A stretch of DNA of 64,000 nt from Nostoc sp. NMS8 (GCF_017115045.1 NZ_JABXKK010000106.1:86501-150500), one strand, 5' to 3'; numbered from the stretch's first letter, positions 17,517-27,626 are shown. Notes: generated by a model not told the origin, from the letters alone. Numbers and translations are program-made.

Positions 17517-19067
17517 ATGACCAATTCAGATTTAGAAAGAGTCACAATTCGCCCAGTGGATGAGTATAATCAAAAGTTGCTGTCTTACGTCCATCCACCA
17601 AATTGGGTTAATCCTCAACCCGCCGATGTTTACGATTTGGTAGTAATTGGTGCTGGTACGGCGGGGTTAGTGGTGGCGGCGGGTGCAGCAGGTCTAGATT
17701 TGGGTTTAAAAGTAGCGTTGATTGAAAAGCATCTCATGGGTGGGGATTGCTTAAATGTTGGTTGCGTACCATCTAAAACTATTATTCGCTCTGCTCGCGT
17801 CGTTGGCGAAATCTTTAAGGCCAAAGATTTGGGAGTTAATATTCCCCAACATAATATTGATGTTGATTTTTCCAAAGTTATGGCCAGGATGCGGCGGGTA
17901 AGAGCTGATATCAGCCATAATGACTCGGCGGAGCGGTTTCAAAACTTGGGTGTCGATGTCTTTTTGGGTAGCGGTCGATTTGCGAGTAAAAATACCGTGG
18001 AAGTTGGCGACAAAACCCTCAAGTTTAAAAAAGCTGTAATTGCTACTGGTGCAAGAGCTGCACAACTGTCGATTCCGGGAATTGAACAGGCGGGTTATCT
18101 GACCAATGAGACGGTTTTTTCCCTGATTCAACGACCGGAACATTTGGCAGTGATTGGTGGCGGCCCCATTGGTTGCGAATTGGCGCAAGCTTTCCGGCGT
18201 TTGGGTTGTGAGGTGGTGCTTTTCCATAGTGGTTCTCATCTTCTCAATAAGGAAGACGTTGAGGCTGCTAAAATTCTCCAAAAGGTTTTGATTAGCGAAG
18301 GAATTCGGGTAGTACTGAATTCCAAGTTGGAAGAAGTGGTAACTGTCACTGAGGGAAAACGGCTTTACTTTTCTAGCAATGGTCATCGAGATTCGGTGAC
18401 TGTCGATGAAATTTTAGTTGGTGCGGGGCGATCGCCAAATGTAGAAAATCTAAATTTAGAATCAGTAGGGGTGGAATACGACAAGCGCCAAGGTGTAAAA
18501 ATAAATGATTATCTCCAGACAACCAATCCTAAAATTTATGCAGCTGGCGATATCTGCATGAACTGGAAGTTTACCCATGCTGCTGACGCTGCGGCGCGGA
18601 TTGTAATTAAAAATACTCTGTTTTCTCCCTTTGGTTTGGGACGCTCGAAACTCAGCAGTCTGGTGATGCCTTGGGTAACTTATACTGACCCAGAAATTGC
18701 TCACGTAGGGTTGTACGAACACGAGGCGCAAAAATTGGGTATTGAGGTGACAACAATTCAGATACCTTTTAGTAGTGTAGACCGAGCGATCGCAGATGAT
18801 CAAGAGTCAGGATTTCTCAAAATCCACCATAAAAAGGATTCTGATGAAATTATGGGTGCAACTATTGTCGCCAGTCACGCAGGTGAGATGATTTCAGAGG
18901 TGACTACGGCAATTGTAAATAAAATCGGTTTGAGTAAATTAAGCAGTGTAATTCATCCTTATCCTACTCAAGCCGAAGCGATTAAAAAAGCAGCTGACGC
19001 TTATCGTCGAACACTCCTGACATCAAATACCAAAAAATTGTTGGGATTTTTGACAAAGTTATCTTAA
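17517..19067 (+). CDS. MerA-like/dihydrolipoamide dehydrogenase-family flavoprotein disulfide reductase
   Basis: About 516 residues from the ATG at 17517, with AGAGG upstream. FAD-binding VVIGAGTAGLVVAAG is followed by the redox-active disulfide GGDCLNVGCVPSK (C-x4-C). The NAD(P)-binding GGGPIGCELAQAF, the second FAD motif IYAAGDI, and the dimer-interface HPYPTQAEA complete the family layout. True mercuric reductases carry a C-terminal vicinal cysteine pair and often an N-terminal metal-binding domain. Both are absent, so mercury reduction is unlikely. Its link to TVP38 proteins suggests membrane or thiol redox work, but that is inference. Confidence 0.88.
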   Translation: MTNSDLERVTIRPVDEYNQKLLSYVHPPNWVNPQPADVYDLVVIGAGTAGLVVAAGAAGLDLGLKVALIEKHLMGGDCLNVGCVPSKTIIRSARVVGEIFKAKDLGVNIPQHNIDVDFSKVMARMRRVRADISHNDSAERFQNLGVDVFLGSGRFASKNTVEVGDKTLKFKKAVIATGARAAQLSIPGIEQAGYLTNETVFSLIQRPEHLAVIGGGPIGCELAQAFRRLGCEVVLFHSGSHLLNKEDVEAAKILQKVLISEGIRVVLNSKLEEVVTVTEGKRLYFSSNGHRDSVTVDEILVGAGRSPNVENLNLESVGVEYDKRQGVKINDYLQTTNPKIYAAGDICMNWKFTHAADAAARIVIKNTLFSPFGLGRSKLSSLVMPWVTYTDPEIAHVGLYEHEAQKLGIEVTTIQIPFSSVDRAIADDQESGFLKIHHKKDSDEIMGATIVASHAGEMISEVTTAIVNKIGLSKLSSVIHPYPTQAEAIKKAADAYRRTLLTSNTKKLLGFLTKLS

Positions 19068-19072
19068 GCAAA

Positions 19073-19104
19073 ATCAGTGAACAGTCGCATAACTGTTCAC
19101 TGAT
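19073..19104. terminator. Hairpin between convergent genes
   Basis: ATCAGTGAACAGT (19073-19085) pairs exactly with ACTGTTCACTGAT (19092-19104) around the loop CGCATA. It lies six bases behind the flavoprotein stop and before the convergent 3.1-kb gene. A probable terminator, although no long T-run follows. Confidence 0.6.
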
Positions 19105-19213
19105 ATAGCAGTTTTCAACTAGATGAGGTATGAAGCACAGGATTCAAAATCAGGTATAAAAAGTTTACTTCCTTCTTTCTACCTCCTGCCTCCTGCCCTC
19201 CTTCAGGTCATCA

Positions 19214-22200
19214 CTAAACAGGTCGGAAGCGATTAATCCCGCCTCCGGTCAAGTTTGCGTAGTACAAATTACCATCGGGCCCAGTGGTGATTTGTGTAGG
19301 CAGTCCTAGATTAGGTCTGTCTGTTTGGGAAGCAAATCGCTTAACTGAGACAACTTTACCCTGACTATCTAAGATCAAAGCATCGATAGTTCCTTGACTG
19401 AAATCACCAATGAATAAAGCACCTTGATAGATTGAAGGGAAAGTACTACCTGTGTAAAAATCACCCACAAGGATCGAATTAGAACCAAAATGCTTGTAAG
19501 TGTACAGTGGTGCTGTCACAGCTGTGCCACTATTGTAGAAGGCTTGCGCGGCAGCTAAACTTTGGTAGGCTGTTTGTTTCAGACTGACGATATTGCCATT
19601 TGCATCTAGTCCACCTTCATAGAATGGCCAGCCAAAGTTAGCTCCTGGTCTGCCGACATTTACCTCTTCGTAAGTACCTAAGCCAACATCACCAATGTAT
19701 GGGGTATTGGTTCTTTTATCAATTGTGAAACGGAAGGGGTTACGTAGACCTAAGTCATAAACTTTGGAAATATTGCTATTGGGATCGCCATTGTAGAAAG
19801 GATTACTTGATAAGCCTTGACCAGTAATCGCGTCAATCCGCAGAATCTTACCAGACAAATTATTCTTATCCTGGACGCGAATTGCTCGGGGGTCTATCCC
19901 ATTGTAGGAAGTACCATCTCCTAAGCTAACAAACAGAGAGCCATCAGTACCAAAGCGAATAGAACCAACTGAGTGAGATTCACTGTCATTGGCTATAAAA
20001 TTCTGGACATTTTGGACTTTATCAAGATTATTGAGATAATCCTGCAAGCTGGTAAAGGGCCTACCAGTAACTCTGTTGATAATTCCTGATGGTGCATAGC
20101 CAAGTGAGACATCTGTGCTATTTCCATCTGGATGGCTGATATTCGCCCAAGTGCCATTTGTGCCTAGTAGCACAACTTCGCTGCCAGCAATCGCAGTAGT
20201 GTAACCAGTGTTGGGATCAGCTGTAAAACGACTCAGCCGTGCAGTACGATTCCCATTCTGGTCAGGATCGTCCAATGTGCTGTTGGGATTGTTATTAGCA
20301 TTGCTTCGATTGGTTTCTGGTGGATCGTAGGTATACAACAGATAAACATAGTTGTTGCCGTTGCGACCCAAACCTGGATTGACGGCAATGCCTAAGAGAC
20401 CGCGATCGCGCGTATTATTTACCTGTCCAGAAATATTGACAAATGGTGTTGCTAATAAAGTGCCGTTTTTCACAACTCGCACTGTCCCATCTTTCTGAGC
20501 AACGAACAGGGTATTGCCATCAGGGGACCAGTCAAAAGCTGTAGGTTGAGTCAAACCAGAAGCTACTGTATCTAGAGCAAAGTTACCAGAGTCATTATCA
20601 ATAATAGTGATACTTGACTGTGCATTAGTTAGCTGCACTCCAACTGCATTACTGTATCTCAAAGAAAATGTTTCATTTGATTCCCCAACGTTGTCATCAA
20701 TAATGGGGATAACAATGGTCTTGGTAGTTTGTCCGATTGCAAAACTTAAGGTTCCAGATACAGCCCGATAGTCAGTTCCAACTCTAGCAGTCCCATCTAC
20801 GGTTGTGTAGTCTACACTAGCGACCCCCGTAGCATTACCTCGTGTAGCTGTCACCGTCGCAGAACCACCACCCTCATTAACTACTGGCTGAGAGAAGTCA
20901 ATGCTAGAGCGATCGTTGTCTTGAATGGTAATTCCGATAGTTCTTTGGACTCCTAGTGTTGCCCCCACTGCCTGATCGATGACAAAATTAAAGGTTTCAT
21001 CGGGTTCTGGTAAGGAATCGTCATTGATCGGAATTGATACCTGTACACTACTTTGTCCCGGCGCAAAAATAAGCGTCCCAGCGCTTTCCACGCCTTCACT
21101 TCCGTAGTCAACTCCTGCTGTGGCAGTACCAGCTATAGTTGCATACTTGATTGAAGATGTGCCGCTTAAATCGCCACTTCTGAGTATAGTTACGCTAACA
21201 CTACCACTGCCTTCATTCACAGTCGCGGAAGGCGATCCTAATGTGATCGCGGTCTGAATAGCTGCTGAATACAGTTGAGACTGAGGAATAATTTGCTTGA
21301 CTTGAGAGGCGCTTGACCAAGACAATTGGGAAACAGCTTCGTATTGATTGTCGTAGTATTCGAGTCTAATATCGTACTTCTGACCTGCAACTAGTGCAAT
21401 TGACCCACTATATTCTGTGGCCGATTGATCGACAAACTTATTGATGATTTGTACACCATTCACCGACAACCGCACACCATCATCAGCGGTGGTGTAGAAA
21501 TTGTAAGTTTCGCTGTACTGGGCTTGCACCTGACCTGTCCAACGCACTGAGAAGGTATCTGCGCCCACGGAAGGATCTGGAGAAGCTTCACCCCAGTTAA
21601 AGTTTACCGTTGCATCTGTGCGGGTTTGCTTCAGGTTGGTAAAGTCGATGTTGTCGTAGTACTGTCCTTGAAGTCCGTTGCCGTTACCAATTACAGGAGA
21701 TGGAGGTGTGTTGGTATTAGTATACAGTTGAGACTGAGGAATAATTTGCTTGGTCTGAGAGGCGCTTGACCAAGCCAGTTGGGAAACAGCTTCGTATTGA
21801 TTGTCGTAGTATTCGAGTCTAATATCGTACTTCTGACCTGCAACTAGTGCAATTGACCCACTATATTCTGTGGCCGATTGATCGACAAACTTATTGATGA
21901 TTTGTACACCATTCACCGACAACCGCACACCATCATCAGCGGTGGTGTAGAAATTGTAAGTTTCGCTGTACTGGGCTTGCACCTGACCTGTCCAACGCAC
22001 TGAGAAGGTATCTGCGCCCACGGAAGGATCTGGAGAAGCTTCACCCCAGTTAAAGTTTACCGTTGCATCTGTGCGGGTTTGCTTCAGGTTGGTGAAGTCG
22101 ATGTTGTCGTAGTACTGTCCTTGGAGTCCATTGCCGTTACCAACTACAGGAGATGCAAGCGCAAGTGTGCTGACATTTCCCTGAGATAGCACGCTGGAGC

Positions 22201-22312
22201 TAGCCTGAGAGACAAGACTGCTGCTAGCCAATGGATCTAGAAGAGATGTTGTTGTATTAGTAGGTGTTGGACTTACAGTTGTTGATAGCAGCTGATTGTT
22301 TAATGGACTCAT
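19214..22312 (-). CDS. Large exported protein: two PA14 domains, two Calx-beta domains, sugar-dehydrogenase-like propeller
   Basis: A 1032-residue multidomain protein. A Ser/Thr-rich leader (residues ~1-55) has no classical signal peptide. Two nearly identical PA14 domains (about 58-200 and 208-350) follow, each GNGLQGQYYDNIDFTNLKQ…DDGVRLSVNGVQII. Two Calx-beta repeats (about 360-575) come next. The last ~450 residues are a six-bladed GSDH-like propeller (LDTVASGLTQPTAFDWSPDGNTLFVAQKDG, ITTGPDGNLYYANL). PA14 domains bind glycans and Calx-beta domains bind Ca2+, so an extracellular carbohydrate-oxidising or adhesive role is plausible. Export is perhaps via a type I route, as for other cyanobacterial proteins of this style. 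Confidence 0.85.
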   Translation of the reverse strand: MSPLNNQLLSTTVSPTPTNTTTSLLDPLASSSLVSQASSSVLSQGNVSTLALASPVVGNGNGLQGQYYDNIDFTNLKQTRTDATVNFNWGEASPDPSVGADTFSVRWTGQVQAQYSETYNFYTTADDGVRLSVNGVQIINKFVDQSATEYSGSIALVAGQKYDIRLEYYDNQYEAVSQLAWSSASQTKQIIPQSQLYTNTNTPPSPVIGNGNGLQGQYYDNIDFTNLKQTRTDATVNFNWGEASPDPSVGADTFSVRWTGQVQAQYSETYNFYTTADDGVRLSVNGVQIINKFVDQSATEYSGSIALVAGQKYDIRLEYYDNQYEAVSQLSWSSASQVKQIIPQSQLYSAAIQTAITLGSPSATVNEGSGSVSVTILRSGDLSGTSSIKYATIAGTATAGVDYGSEGVESAGTLIFAPGQSSVQVSIPINDDSLPEPDETFNFVIDQAVGATLGVQRTIGITIQDNDRSSIDFSQPVVNEGGGSATVTATRGNATGVASVDYTTVDGTARVGTDYRAVSGTLSFAIGQTTKTIVIPIIDDNVGESNETFSLRYSNAVGVQLTNAQSSITIIDNDSGNFALDTVASGLTQPTAFDWSPDGNTLFVAQKDGTVRVVKNGTLLATPFVNISGQVNNTRDRGLLGIAVNPGLGRNGNNYVYLLYTYDPPETNRSNANNNPNSTLDDPDQNGNRTARLSRFTADPNTGYTTAIAGSEVVLLGTNGTWANISHPDGNSTDVSLGYAPSGIINRVTGRPFTSLQDYLNNLDKVQNVQNFIANDSESHSVGSIRFGTDGSLFVSLGDGTSYNGIDPRAIRVQDKNNLSGKILRIDAITGQGLSSNPFYNGDPNSNISKVYDLGLRNPFRFTIDKRTNTPYIGDVGLGTYEEVNVGRPGANFGWPFYEGGLDANGNIVSLKQTAYQSLAAAQAFYNSGTAVTAPLYTYKHFGSNSILVGDFYTGSTFPSIYQGALFIGDFSQGTIDALILDSQGKVVSVKRFASQTDRPNLGLPTQITTGPDGNLYYANLTGGGINRFRPV
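21271..22153. repeat. Tandem duplication encoding the two PA14 domains
   Basis: The stretches 21271-21700 and 21724-22153 are almost identical at the DNA level, offset by 453 bp, with only scattered differences. Such identity indicates a recent duplication or ongoing gene conversion within the reading frame. Confidence 0.85.
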
Positions 22313-23629
22313 TGAAATATATGCCTCAAAATAGTTCTAAAACTAATGCCATAATCAATAATTTGGGATTAGTTTTATGTTTAATGTTTTCAACCAAAAA
22401 TGCGTAATGAGCATAGCCTAAGTATGTTTATAAGCAAATCATTGTCTGCCTATTAACATTTGTGTTGATACTATTTCACTCAATTGCCGATACAAATTAT
22501 TTCTCATATATATTCTCCTGTGTTAATTTGGTTTACTAATTTGCTGCTTATTTGTATCAACATTAAAACAAAATAGTATGACAGCATGACGCGAAAACAT
22601 ACTTCCCTATATCTTCTCTGAAAGCAGAGATATATAAGAAAATGTAGAAAAACGCGTATAACAATAAAGACTCAAGATTAGCTGAAGGGCTTATTAGTCC
22701 TTACTAATCCTTGTTTTATTTTGATAAACCTTCGAGTTTTGGTGAATTTAACCAAATATTATAAATCACCATTCTCTAGAACTTTTAATCTCAATGATGT
22801 GCAGGTGCATAAAATTTGAGATAAAGCAAAACTCGATCGAGATAAATACTTAAGTAGTCTAAAGTAACAGTATTACATATTTACGCTTAAGTATTGTTTT
22901 TGGATTAATCAACTACACATTTGACACTAGAACTCGGTGTTATGTCTATCTTCTTTGTGGAATTTTGTTTAAATATTCACATTGATATGTCCTTTTTTAA
23001 AGGAACATCAAAGTTTTGATGATTTTTAAGTGAAAATTACCAACTACAGGATGATCCCATATTTTTTATCCAGATGGTTATTAATTATATGAAAATTGCA
23101 TAAAGAAAATTTGTCATATTTAAAGATTTAAAAAAGGTATTATTTATATATGCTTTATCTTGATTATCAATTCATCTCTTGGTTACAACAAACAGCAAAG
23201 ATAGAGTTGACTTTTTGAGTAACTCTATTGTATAACAGACTATCCAGCAAATAGCTATGCAATAGCTTCTCTTTTCTACGAAAGAGCTACGGCAACGCTA
23301 GACGAAAGGAATTACCAGCGTCCGAAACCTTGTATTATTGCAGTATGTTACAAAAGTTTTCAAATTATTTCAAATATTAACAATTCAAAAATAAAAATTA
23401 CAAGTGCGATGTTGCTACATTCCAAGTTTCCCCTAGACTAGAGGCAGCAATCTGGTTCAAACTGGCTGAAGAAAGGGGACTTTGACTGAGACAAATAATT
23501 TAAACTCTCAGAATTTATGTTTGATTTTTTAAAAAAACGTAAGGGTGCTATAGGATTACTATTTTATTTTTGAACAAAATTAGGTACTGTAGTGGCATGT
23601 CAAGGCTAAAATGTTGCCCAAAAATTATA
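22313..23629. other. Long gene-poor, AT-rich region
   Basis: About 1.3 kb with no reading frame of convincing composition. Near 23236-23330 there are fragments of dispersed repeats (for example AGCTATGCAATAGCTTCTC). The region just above 22312 must hold the promoter of the PA14 gene, but no motif stands out. Confidence 0.45.
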
Positions 23630-23742
23630 GGTTGGGGAGACACTGCGTTGCGTGGGTTCCCCGCGTTGTAGCAAGTGGCGTTGGAGGCTTTGCCAAAGCC
23701 AACATACTGATATCTGTTGAGTTGCGCTCCGCTCCACCCAAC
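23630..23742. repeat. Dispersed ~110-bp repeat, copy 1
   Basis: This stretch reappears in inverse orientation at about 55839-55942. Shared parts include GCAAGTGGCGTTG and GCCAAAGCCAACAT and the end sequence GCGCTCCGCTCCACCCAACC. Open frames on both strands here are by-products of the repeat. Confidence 0.7.
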
Positions 23743-23908
23743 CAACGCCTATTGCTGATGTTGGGTTTTACTACGTTCCACTTAATTGAATTTTGAATTG
23801 ATTCATGGTGGGCTGTACTTACTGCGATCGCTACTGTCTGGGATTATTTTGTGCAAGGATGATTAGAAGTAGCGATCGCCTTCTTCACTAATGACCAATG
23901 ACTAACTT

Positions 23909-24166
23909 TTACAATTCTGATTCCGTGTCTGGAGCAACGATTTCGCCAGTACCTATTTCTAGTATCAAGTCTTGTTCAGTAATCAATCCACTGAGTTCCT
24001 TCACTTGCAAATTCATCTCTTCACAAGCTTGTCTGAGTTCTTGTGCAAATTTGTTGAGGTCTTGACCATAGCCACATTGATAAGCAGCAGTTTCAATTCC
24101 TTGCTTGGCATTTGCTCTAGCACAATCGACTAATTCTGTGCCATGCAGTGGTGTAAGAGATGCCAT
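23909..24166 (-). CDS. Small conserved-looking cytoplasmic protein, function unknown
   Basis: An 85-residue acidic helical protein (MASLTPLHGTELVDCARANAKQGIE…). Two cysteines near residues 15 and 29 and a third near 48 are present, but with no recognised metal motif. The C-terminus (LSGLITEQDLILEIGTGEIVAPD) reads like a short strand-helix unit. Codon use fits the genome. It precedes the SDR gene region on the same strand without tight linkage. Function unknown. Confidence 0.6.
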   Translation of the reverse strand: MASLTPLHGTELVDCARANAKQGIETAAYQCGYGQDLNKFAQELRQACEEMNLQVKELSGLITEQDLILEIGTGEIVAPDTESEL

Positions 24167-24391
24167 ATACCTAGTTATTATTTCTTAAATGTACGCTGCT
24201 AGATAGATTATCAAGATTTCAACATTGACTCATCCCTCTAATGGAAGAAAAGGAGGGTAGAATTAAGAGCGAATAAGTAAAAACTTATGACTCCAAATTC
24301 TACCAAGTTTAATTTTTTGATTTCAAATTTTGGATTAAAAGAAAAATCAAAAATCAAAAATCAAAAATTGAATAATTTTTAGCTATTCTAC

Positions 24392-25264
24392 CTACCCATT
24401 GATAACTTCTCCACCATTAACATGTAGCACTTGTCCAGAGACATAAGAAGCATCATCAGAGGCTAAAAATACGTAGCTAGGAGCAACTTCTTCTGGTTGT
24501 CCGGCTCGTTGCATTGGTACTTGCTTTCCAAAATTCTCAACTTTCTCTTCAGGAAAAGTTGAGGGAATTAAAGGTGTCCAAATTGGCCCTGGTGCGACAG
24601 CATTAACGCGAATTCCTTTTGACACTAAATTTTGTGATAAGGAACGAGTAAAGGCAACAATCGCACCTTTTGTAGAGGAGTAATCTAAGAGATGTGAGCT
24701 ACCTTTGTAAGCTGTTACCGATGTGGTATTGATAATAGAACTGCCCGCTTGTAAATGCTTGAGTGCAGCTTTAGTCATGAAAAACATTGAGAATATATTA
24801 GTGCGGAAAGTTCGCTCTAGTTGTTCTTCAGTGATTTCTTCGATACTTTCTTTTGGATGTTGTTCGGCGGCGTTGTTGACGAGAATATCAAGTTTGCCAA
24901 ACTCACCAACTGTTTGCTGTATGGCTTGCTGACAAAAAGTTTCATTGCCAATATCACCTGCAATAGTGACTGCGCGACGCCCTTGCTGTTCTACCAAATG
25001 TTTTGTTTCTTTGGCATCGTCGTGTTCGTTGAGATAAAAGATCGCCACATCTGCACCTTCTTTAGCAAATGCGATCGCAACAGCACGACCAATACCACTA
25101 TCTCCACCTGTAATCAATGCCACTTTATCTTTTAACTTACCACTACCCCGATACTGAGGATCATCGGCTTTAGGTTTTGGTGTCATTTCTGATTCAACAC
25201 CCGGTGCTTCTTGTTGCTGTGGCGGTTGCAATTTTTTCTCTTTTTGCTCTTTTGATTTAGCCAT
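24392..25264 (-). CDS. Short-chain dehydrogenase of the general-stress type
   Basis: A 290-residue SDR with a long charged N-terminal extension (MAKSKEQKEKK…). NAD(P)-binding is TGGDSGIGRAVA, the NNAA motif is in LDILVNNAAEQ, and the catalytic Ser-Tyr-Lys is TTSVTAYKGSSHLLDYSSTKGA. The sequence resembles the Bacillus YdaD/YhdF/YhxC group, which is induced by osmotic or general stress; substrates are unknown. It is divergent from the PGM1-like gene, with 521 bp between. Confidence 0.88.
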   Translation of the reverse strand: MAKSKEQKEKKLQPPQQQEAPGVESEMTPKPKADDPQYRGSGKLKDKVALITGGDSGIGRAVAIAFAKEGADVAIFYLNEHDDAKETKHLVEQQGRRAVTIAGDIGNETFCQQAIQQTVGEFGKLDILVNNAAEQHPKESIEEITEEQLERTFRTNIFSMFFMTKAALKHLQAGSSIINTTSVTAYKGSSHLLDYSSTKGAIVAFTRSLSQNLVSKGIRVNAVAPGPIWTPLIPSTFPEEKVENFGKQVPMQRAGQPEEVAPSYVFLASDDASYVSGQVLHVNGGEVING

Positions 25265-25340
25265 AGTTTTTGTCTTGGTAATTGAATATTGAATTTGGCA
25301 CTCTTAATGGGTCATTCTCTCCCATTCGCCATTTTAAAAC

Positions 25341-25374
25341 TAAACCTTGGATCGAAAATTCAACCCAAGGTTTA
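25341..25374. promoter_or_regulatory. Inverted repeat upstream of the SDR gene
   Basis: TAAACCTTGG (25341-25350) pairs exactly with CCAAGGTTTA (25365-25374), followed on the + strand by ATTTTT. It lies about 77 bp upstream of the SDR start. It could be an operator or a leader hairpin; the remaining intergenic sequence to 25785 shows nothing else clear. Confidence 0.35.
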
Positions 25375-25785
25375 ATTTTTGCTTTGACTCTCACTAGCCA
25401 TTTACAACTTTAGGCATTTATATCCTAGATGTTTGCCAAACTTACTTGTTTCTAGCAACTGTATGTAGCTGACATGACAATGAAAAATAAGTACGTAACT
25501 CTGATTTGACGAAAAACTTATTTTTTTCATCTGCTCTCAAGTTAACCATTATATTACTGTAATTTATCGCTCCCTAGAGGTAAAGTAAATTGCAATTAGC
25601 TCAACCTTAAGACTGAAAATAAATTAAATAAGTGGCGAATCTGCGGGTTGATCGAGTTTGATTTATCCTTACAGAATTCCTGAAAATTATTGCAAAACTA
25701 ACTGAATCTTGACACGGCAACTCTACATCTTCCAAAAGCTTGCGTGGTACGCTACATTGGGATCATTAGAGGGCAGGGATGATTT

Positions 25786-27384
25786 ATGGCAACACTAAAT
25801 ATTTCCGAGTTAGAACAGGTTGAAAAGTTTCGCCACTTACAATTAACCCTGCGCGATCGCTGGAAAACTAGCGAGCTATTTGATAATAGTGAAGCAGATA
25901 TTTTAATTATTCCCTCTCTGAGTCTCGACCAGCACGAACTCCGAAAGATCGAAGGCTGCGAGCATTATGAAGAAAGATTACTATTTTCCTTAATTCGATT
26001 GCGGAATCCCCGAACTCGGTTGATTTATGTAACATCAGTACCGTTGCATCCGAGTATCATTGATTATTATCTGCAACTGTTGCCAGGAATTCCCTTTTCT
26101 CATGCTCGCAATCGCTTGCTGTTACTTTCTACTTACGATTCTTCCCTTAAGCCTCTAAGTCAAAAGATTTTAGAACGCCCCCGTTTGCTAGAGCGAATTC
26201 ATCAATCTTTAAGACTAGACAAATCATTCATGATCTGCTATAATTCTTCGCATTGGGAAGGCGAATTGTCTTTAAAATTAGGTGTACCACTGTATGCTGC
26301 TGCACCAGATTTACAGATTTGGGGGACAAAAAGTGGTAGTCGGCAAATCTTCGCCGAAAGTGAAGTACCACATCCAGATGGCAGCGAAAAAGTTTGGAAC
26401 CACACGAGTTTGACAAAAGCTACCGTTGATTTGTGGGAACGACAACCGACATTACAACGGGTAGTAGTAAAACTCAACGAAGGTATTTCTGGAGAGGGGA
26501 ATGCCTTGCTGGATCTTAGGCCGATTGAGAATTTAGCACCAGGAAAAGCTACTCATGCTGAAAGGATAGCAGCAATTAGCGATCGCTTCTCAACAATGCG
26601 CTTTCAAGCAAAACAAGAGACTTGGGATAATTTTTCGCGCAGAATCCCGGAATTAGGGGCAATTTCTGAAGCATTTGTAGAAGGAAAAATAAAGCGATCG
26701 CCCAGTGTCCAAGGACGGATTACACCCACAGGTGAAGTAGAAATCCTTTCAACCCACGACCAAATTCTCGGAGGGCCAGACGGTCAGATTTATCTTGGTT
26801 GTCGCTTTCCTGCTGATGAAAGATATCGATTGCAATTACAGCAATTGGGACTACAAGTTGGCAGAAAGTTAGCAGAGAAAGGCACATTAGAGCGATTTGG
26901 CGTAGATTTTATCGCTGTTGACAAGGGTAATGGAGATTGGGATATTCAGGCGATCGAAATTAATTTACGTAAAGGCGGTACAACTCATCCATTCATGACC
27001 CTGAAATTATTAACAAACGGCCGCTATGATCTTTCCACAGGTTTATTTTATAGTCAGCAAGGTCGTCCCAAATACTACATCGCCACTGACAACCTGCAAA
27101 AAGAACGCTATCAGGGATTATTACCCAATGATTTGATGGATATCATTGCTCACCAAAGACTACAGTTTGACAGTGGTACAGAAACGGGCACAGTGTTTCA
27201 TCTTATGGGTTGCCTTTCGCAGTTTGGCAAGTTGGGATTAACCAGCATCGGTGATTCTCCGCAACAAGCACAAGACATCTATAACAAAGTTGTTAAAGTT
27301 CTGGATGATGAAACCCGCAGTGACAATCATGATTTTTCCGCTTTTTCAGATTATTCCTTTCCCGTGGTTTGGGATGAATCGTAG
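25786..27384 (+). CDS. PGM1-like ATP-grasp peptide ligase-related protein
   Basis: A 532-residue protein. The central part is an ATP-grasp fold: VVVKLNEGISGEGNALLDL, GAISEAFVEG, and the metal-binding ERFGVDFIAVDKG…IQAIEINLRKGGTTHP. The C-terminal ~90 residues (FHLMGCLSQFGKLGLTSIGDSPQQAQDIYNKV) match the PGM1-type tail. Pgm1 in pheganomycin biosynthesis joins a nonproteinogenic amino acid to a peptide. Cyanobacterial relatives are widespread and uncharacterised. Upstream residues 1-190 form a separate domain that I do not recognise. No ribosomal peptide precursor lies nearby. Confidence 0.75.
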   Translation: MATLNISELEQVEKFRHLQLTLRDRWKTSELFDNSEADILIIPSLSLDQHELRKIEGCEHYEERLLFSLIRLRNPRTRLIYVTSVPLHPSIIDYYLQLLPGIPFSHARNRLLLLSTYDSSLKPLSQKILERPRLLERIHQSLRLDKSFMICYNSSHWEGELSLKLGVPLYAAAPDLQIWGTKSGSRQIFAESEVPHPDGSEKVWNHTSLTKATVDLWERQPTLQRVVVKLNEGISGEGNALLDLRPIENLAPGKATHAERIAAISDRFSTMRFQAKQETWDNFSRRIPELGAISEAFVEGKIKRSPSVQGRITPTGEVEILSTHDQILGGPDGQIYLGCRFPADERYRLQLQQLGLQVGRKLAEKGTLERFGVDFIAVDKGNGDWDIQAIEINLRKGGTTHPFMTLKLLTNGRYDLSTGLFYSQQGRPKYYIATDNLQKERYQGLLPNDLMDIIAHQRLQFDSGTETGTVFHLMGCLSQFGKLGLTSIGDSPQQAQDIYNKVVKVLDDETRSDNHDFSAFSDYSFPVVWDES

Positions 27385-27389
27385 TTAAG

Positions 27390-27433
27390 GATTGGGGATT
27401 GGGGATTGGGGACTGGGGATTGGGGATTGGGGC
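27390..27433. repeat. Heptamer tandem repeat (STRR) of GGGGATT
   Basis: Consecutive GGGGATT/GGGGACT heptamers, typical of short tandem repeats in heterocystous cyanobacteria. A complementary CCCCAGTCCCCAATCCCCC block lies at about 27595-27617. The two can pair across the gap between convergent genes. Further STRR-like blocks occur near 5865, 60816 and 63912. Confidence 0.8.
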
Positions 27434-27626
27434 AACGCGAAAAAGTGAGATCATCGTGAAAAGAGCTTTCTTAGGCAGGGGGAGTGAGTAGAAAATTTTT
27501 GTAATTTTTACTACTGCGATAGCCTGAAATACACTTATTTATTTGTCTCCCCCTGCCTCCCATGCTCCCCCTGCTCACAAAATCGCGTTGCTCCCAGTCC
27601 CCAGTCCCCAATCCCCCTATTTTGAA

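Noticed and set aside
17517..19067. Genuine mercuric reductase
   Set aside because: There is no C-terminal cysteine pair, no metal-binding domain, and no merR, merT or merP.
23548..23796. Overlapping 60-65-codon frames on both strands
   Set aside because: Both derive from the dispersed repeat that also yields a frame at 55747-55953.
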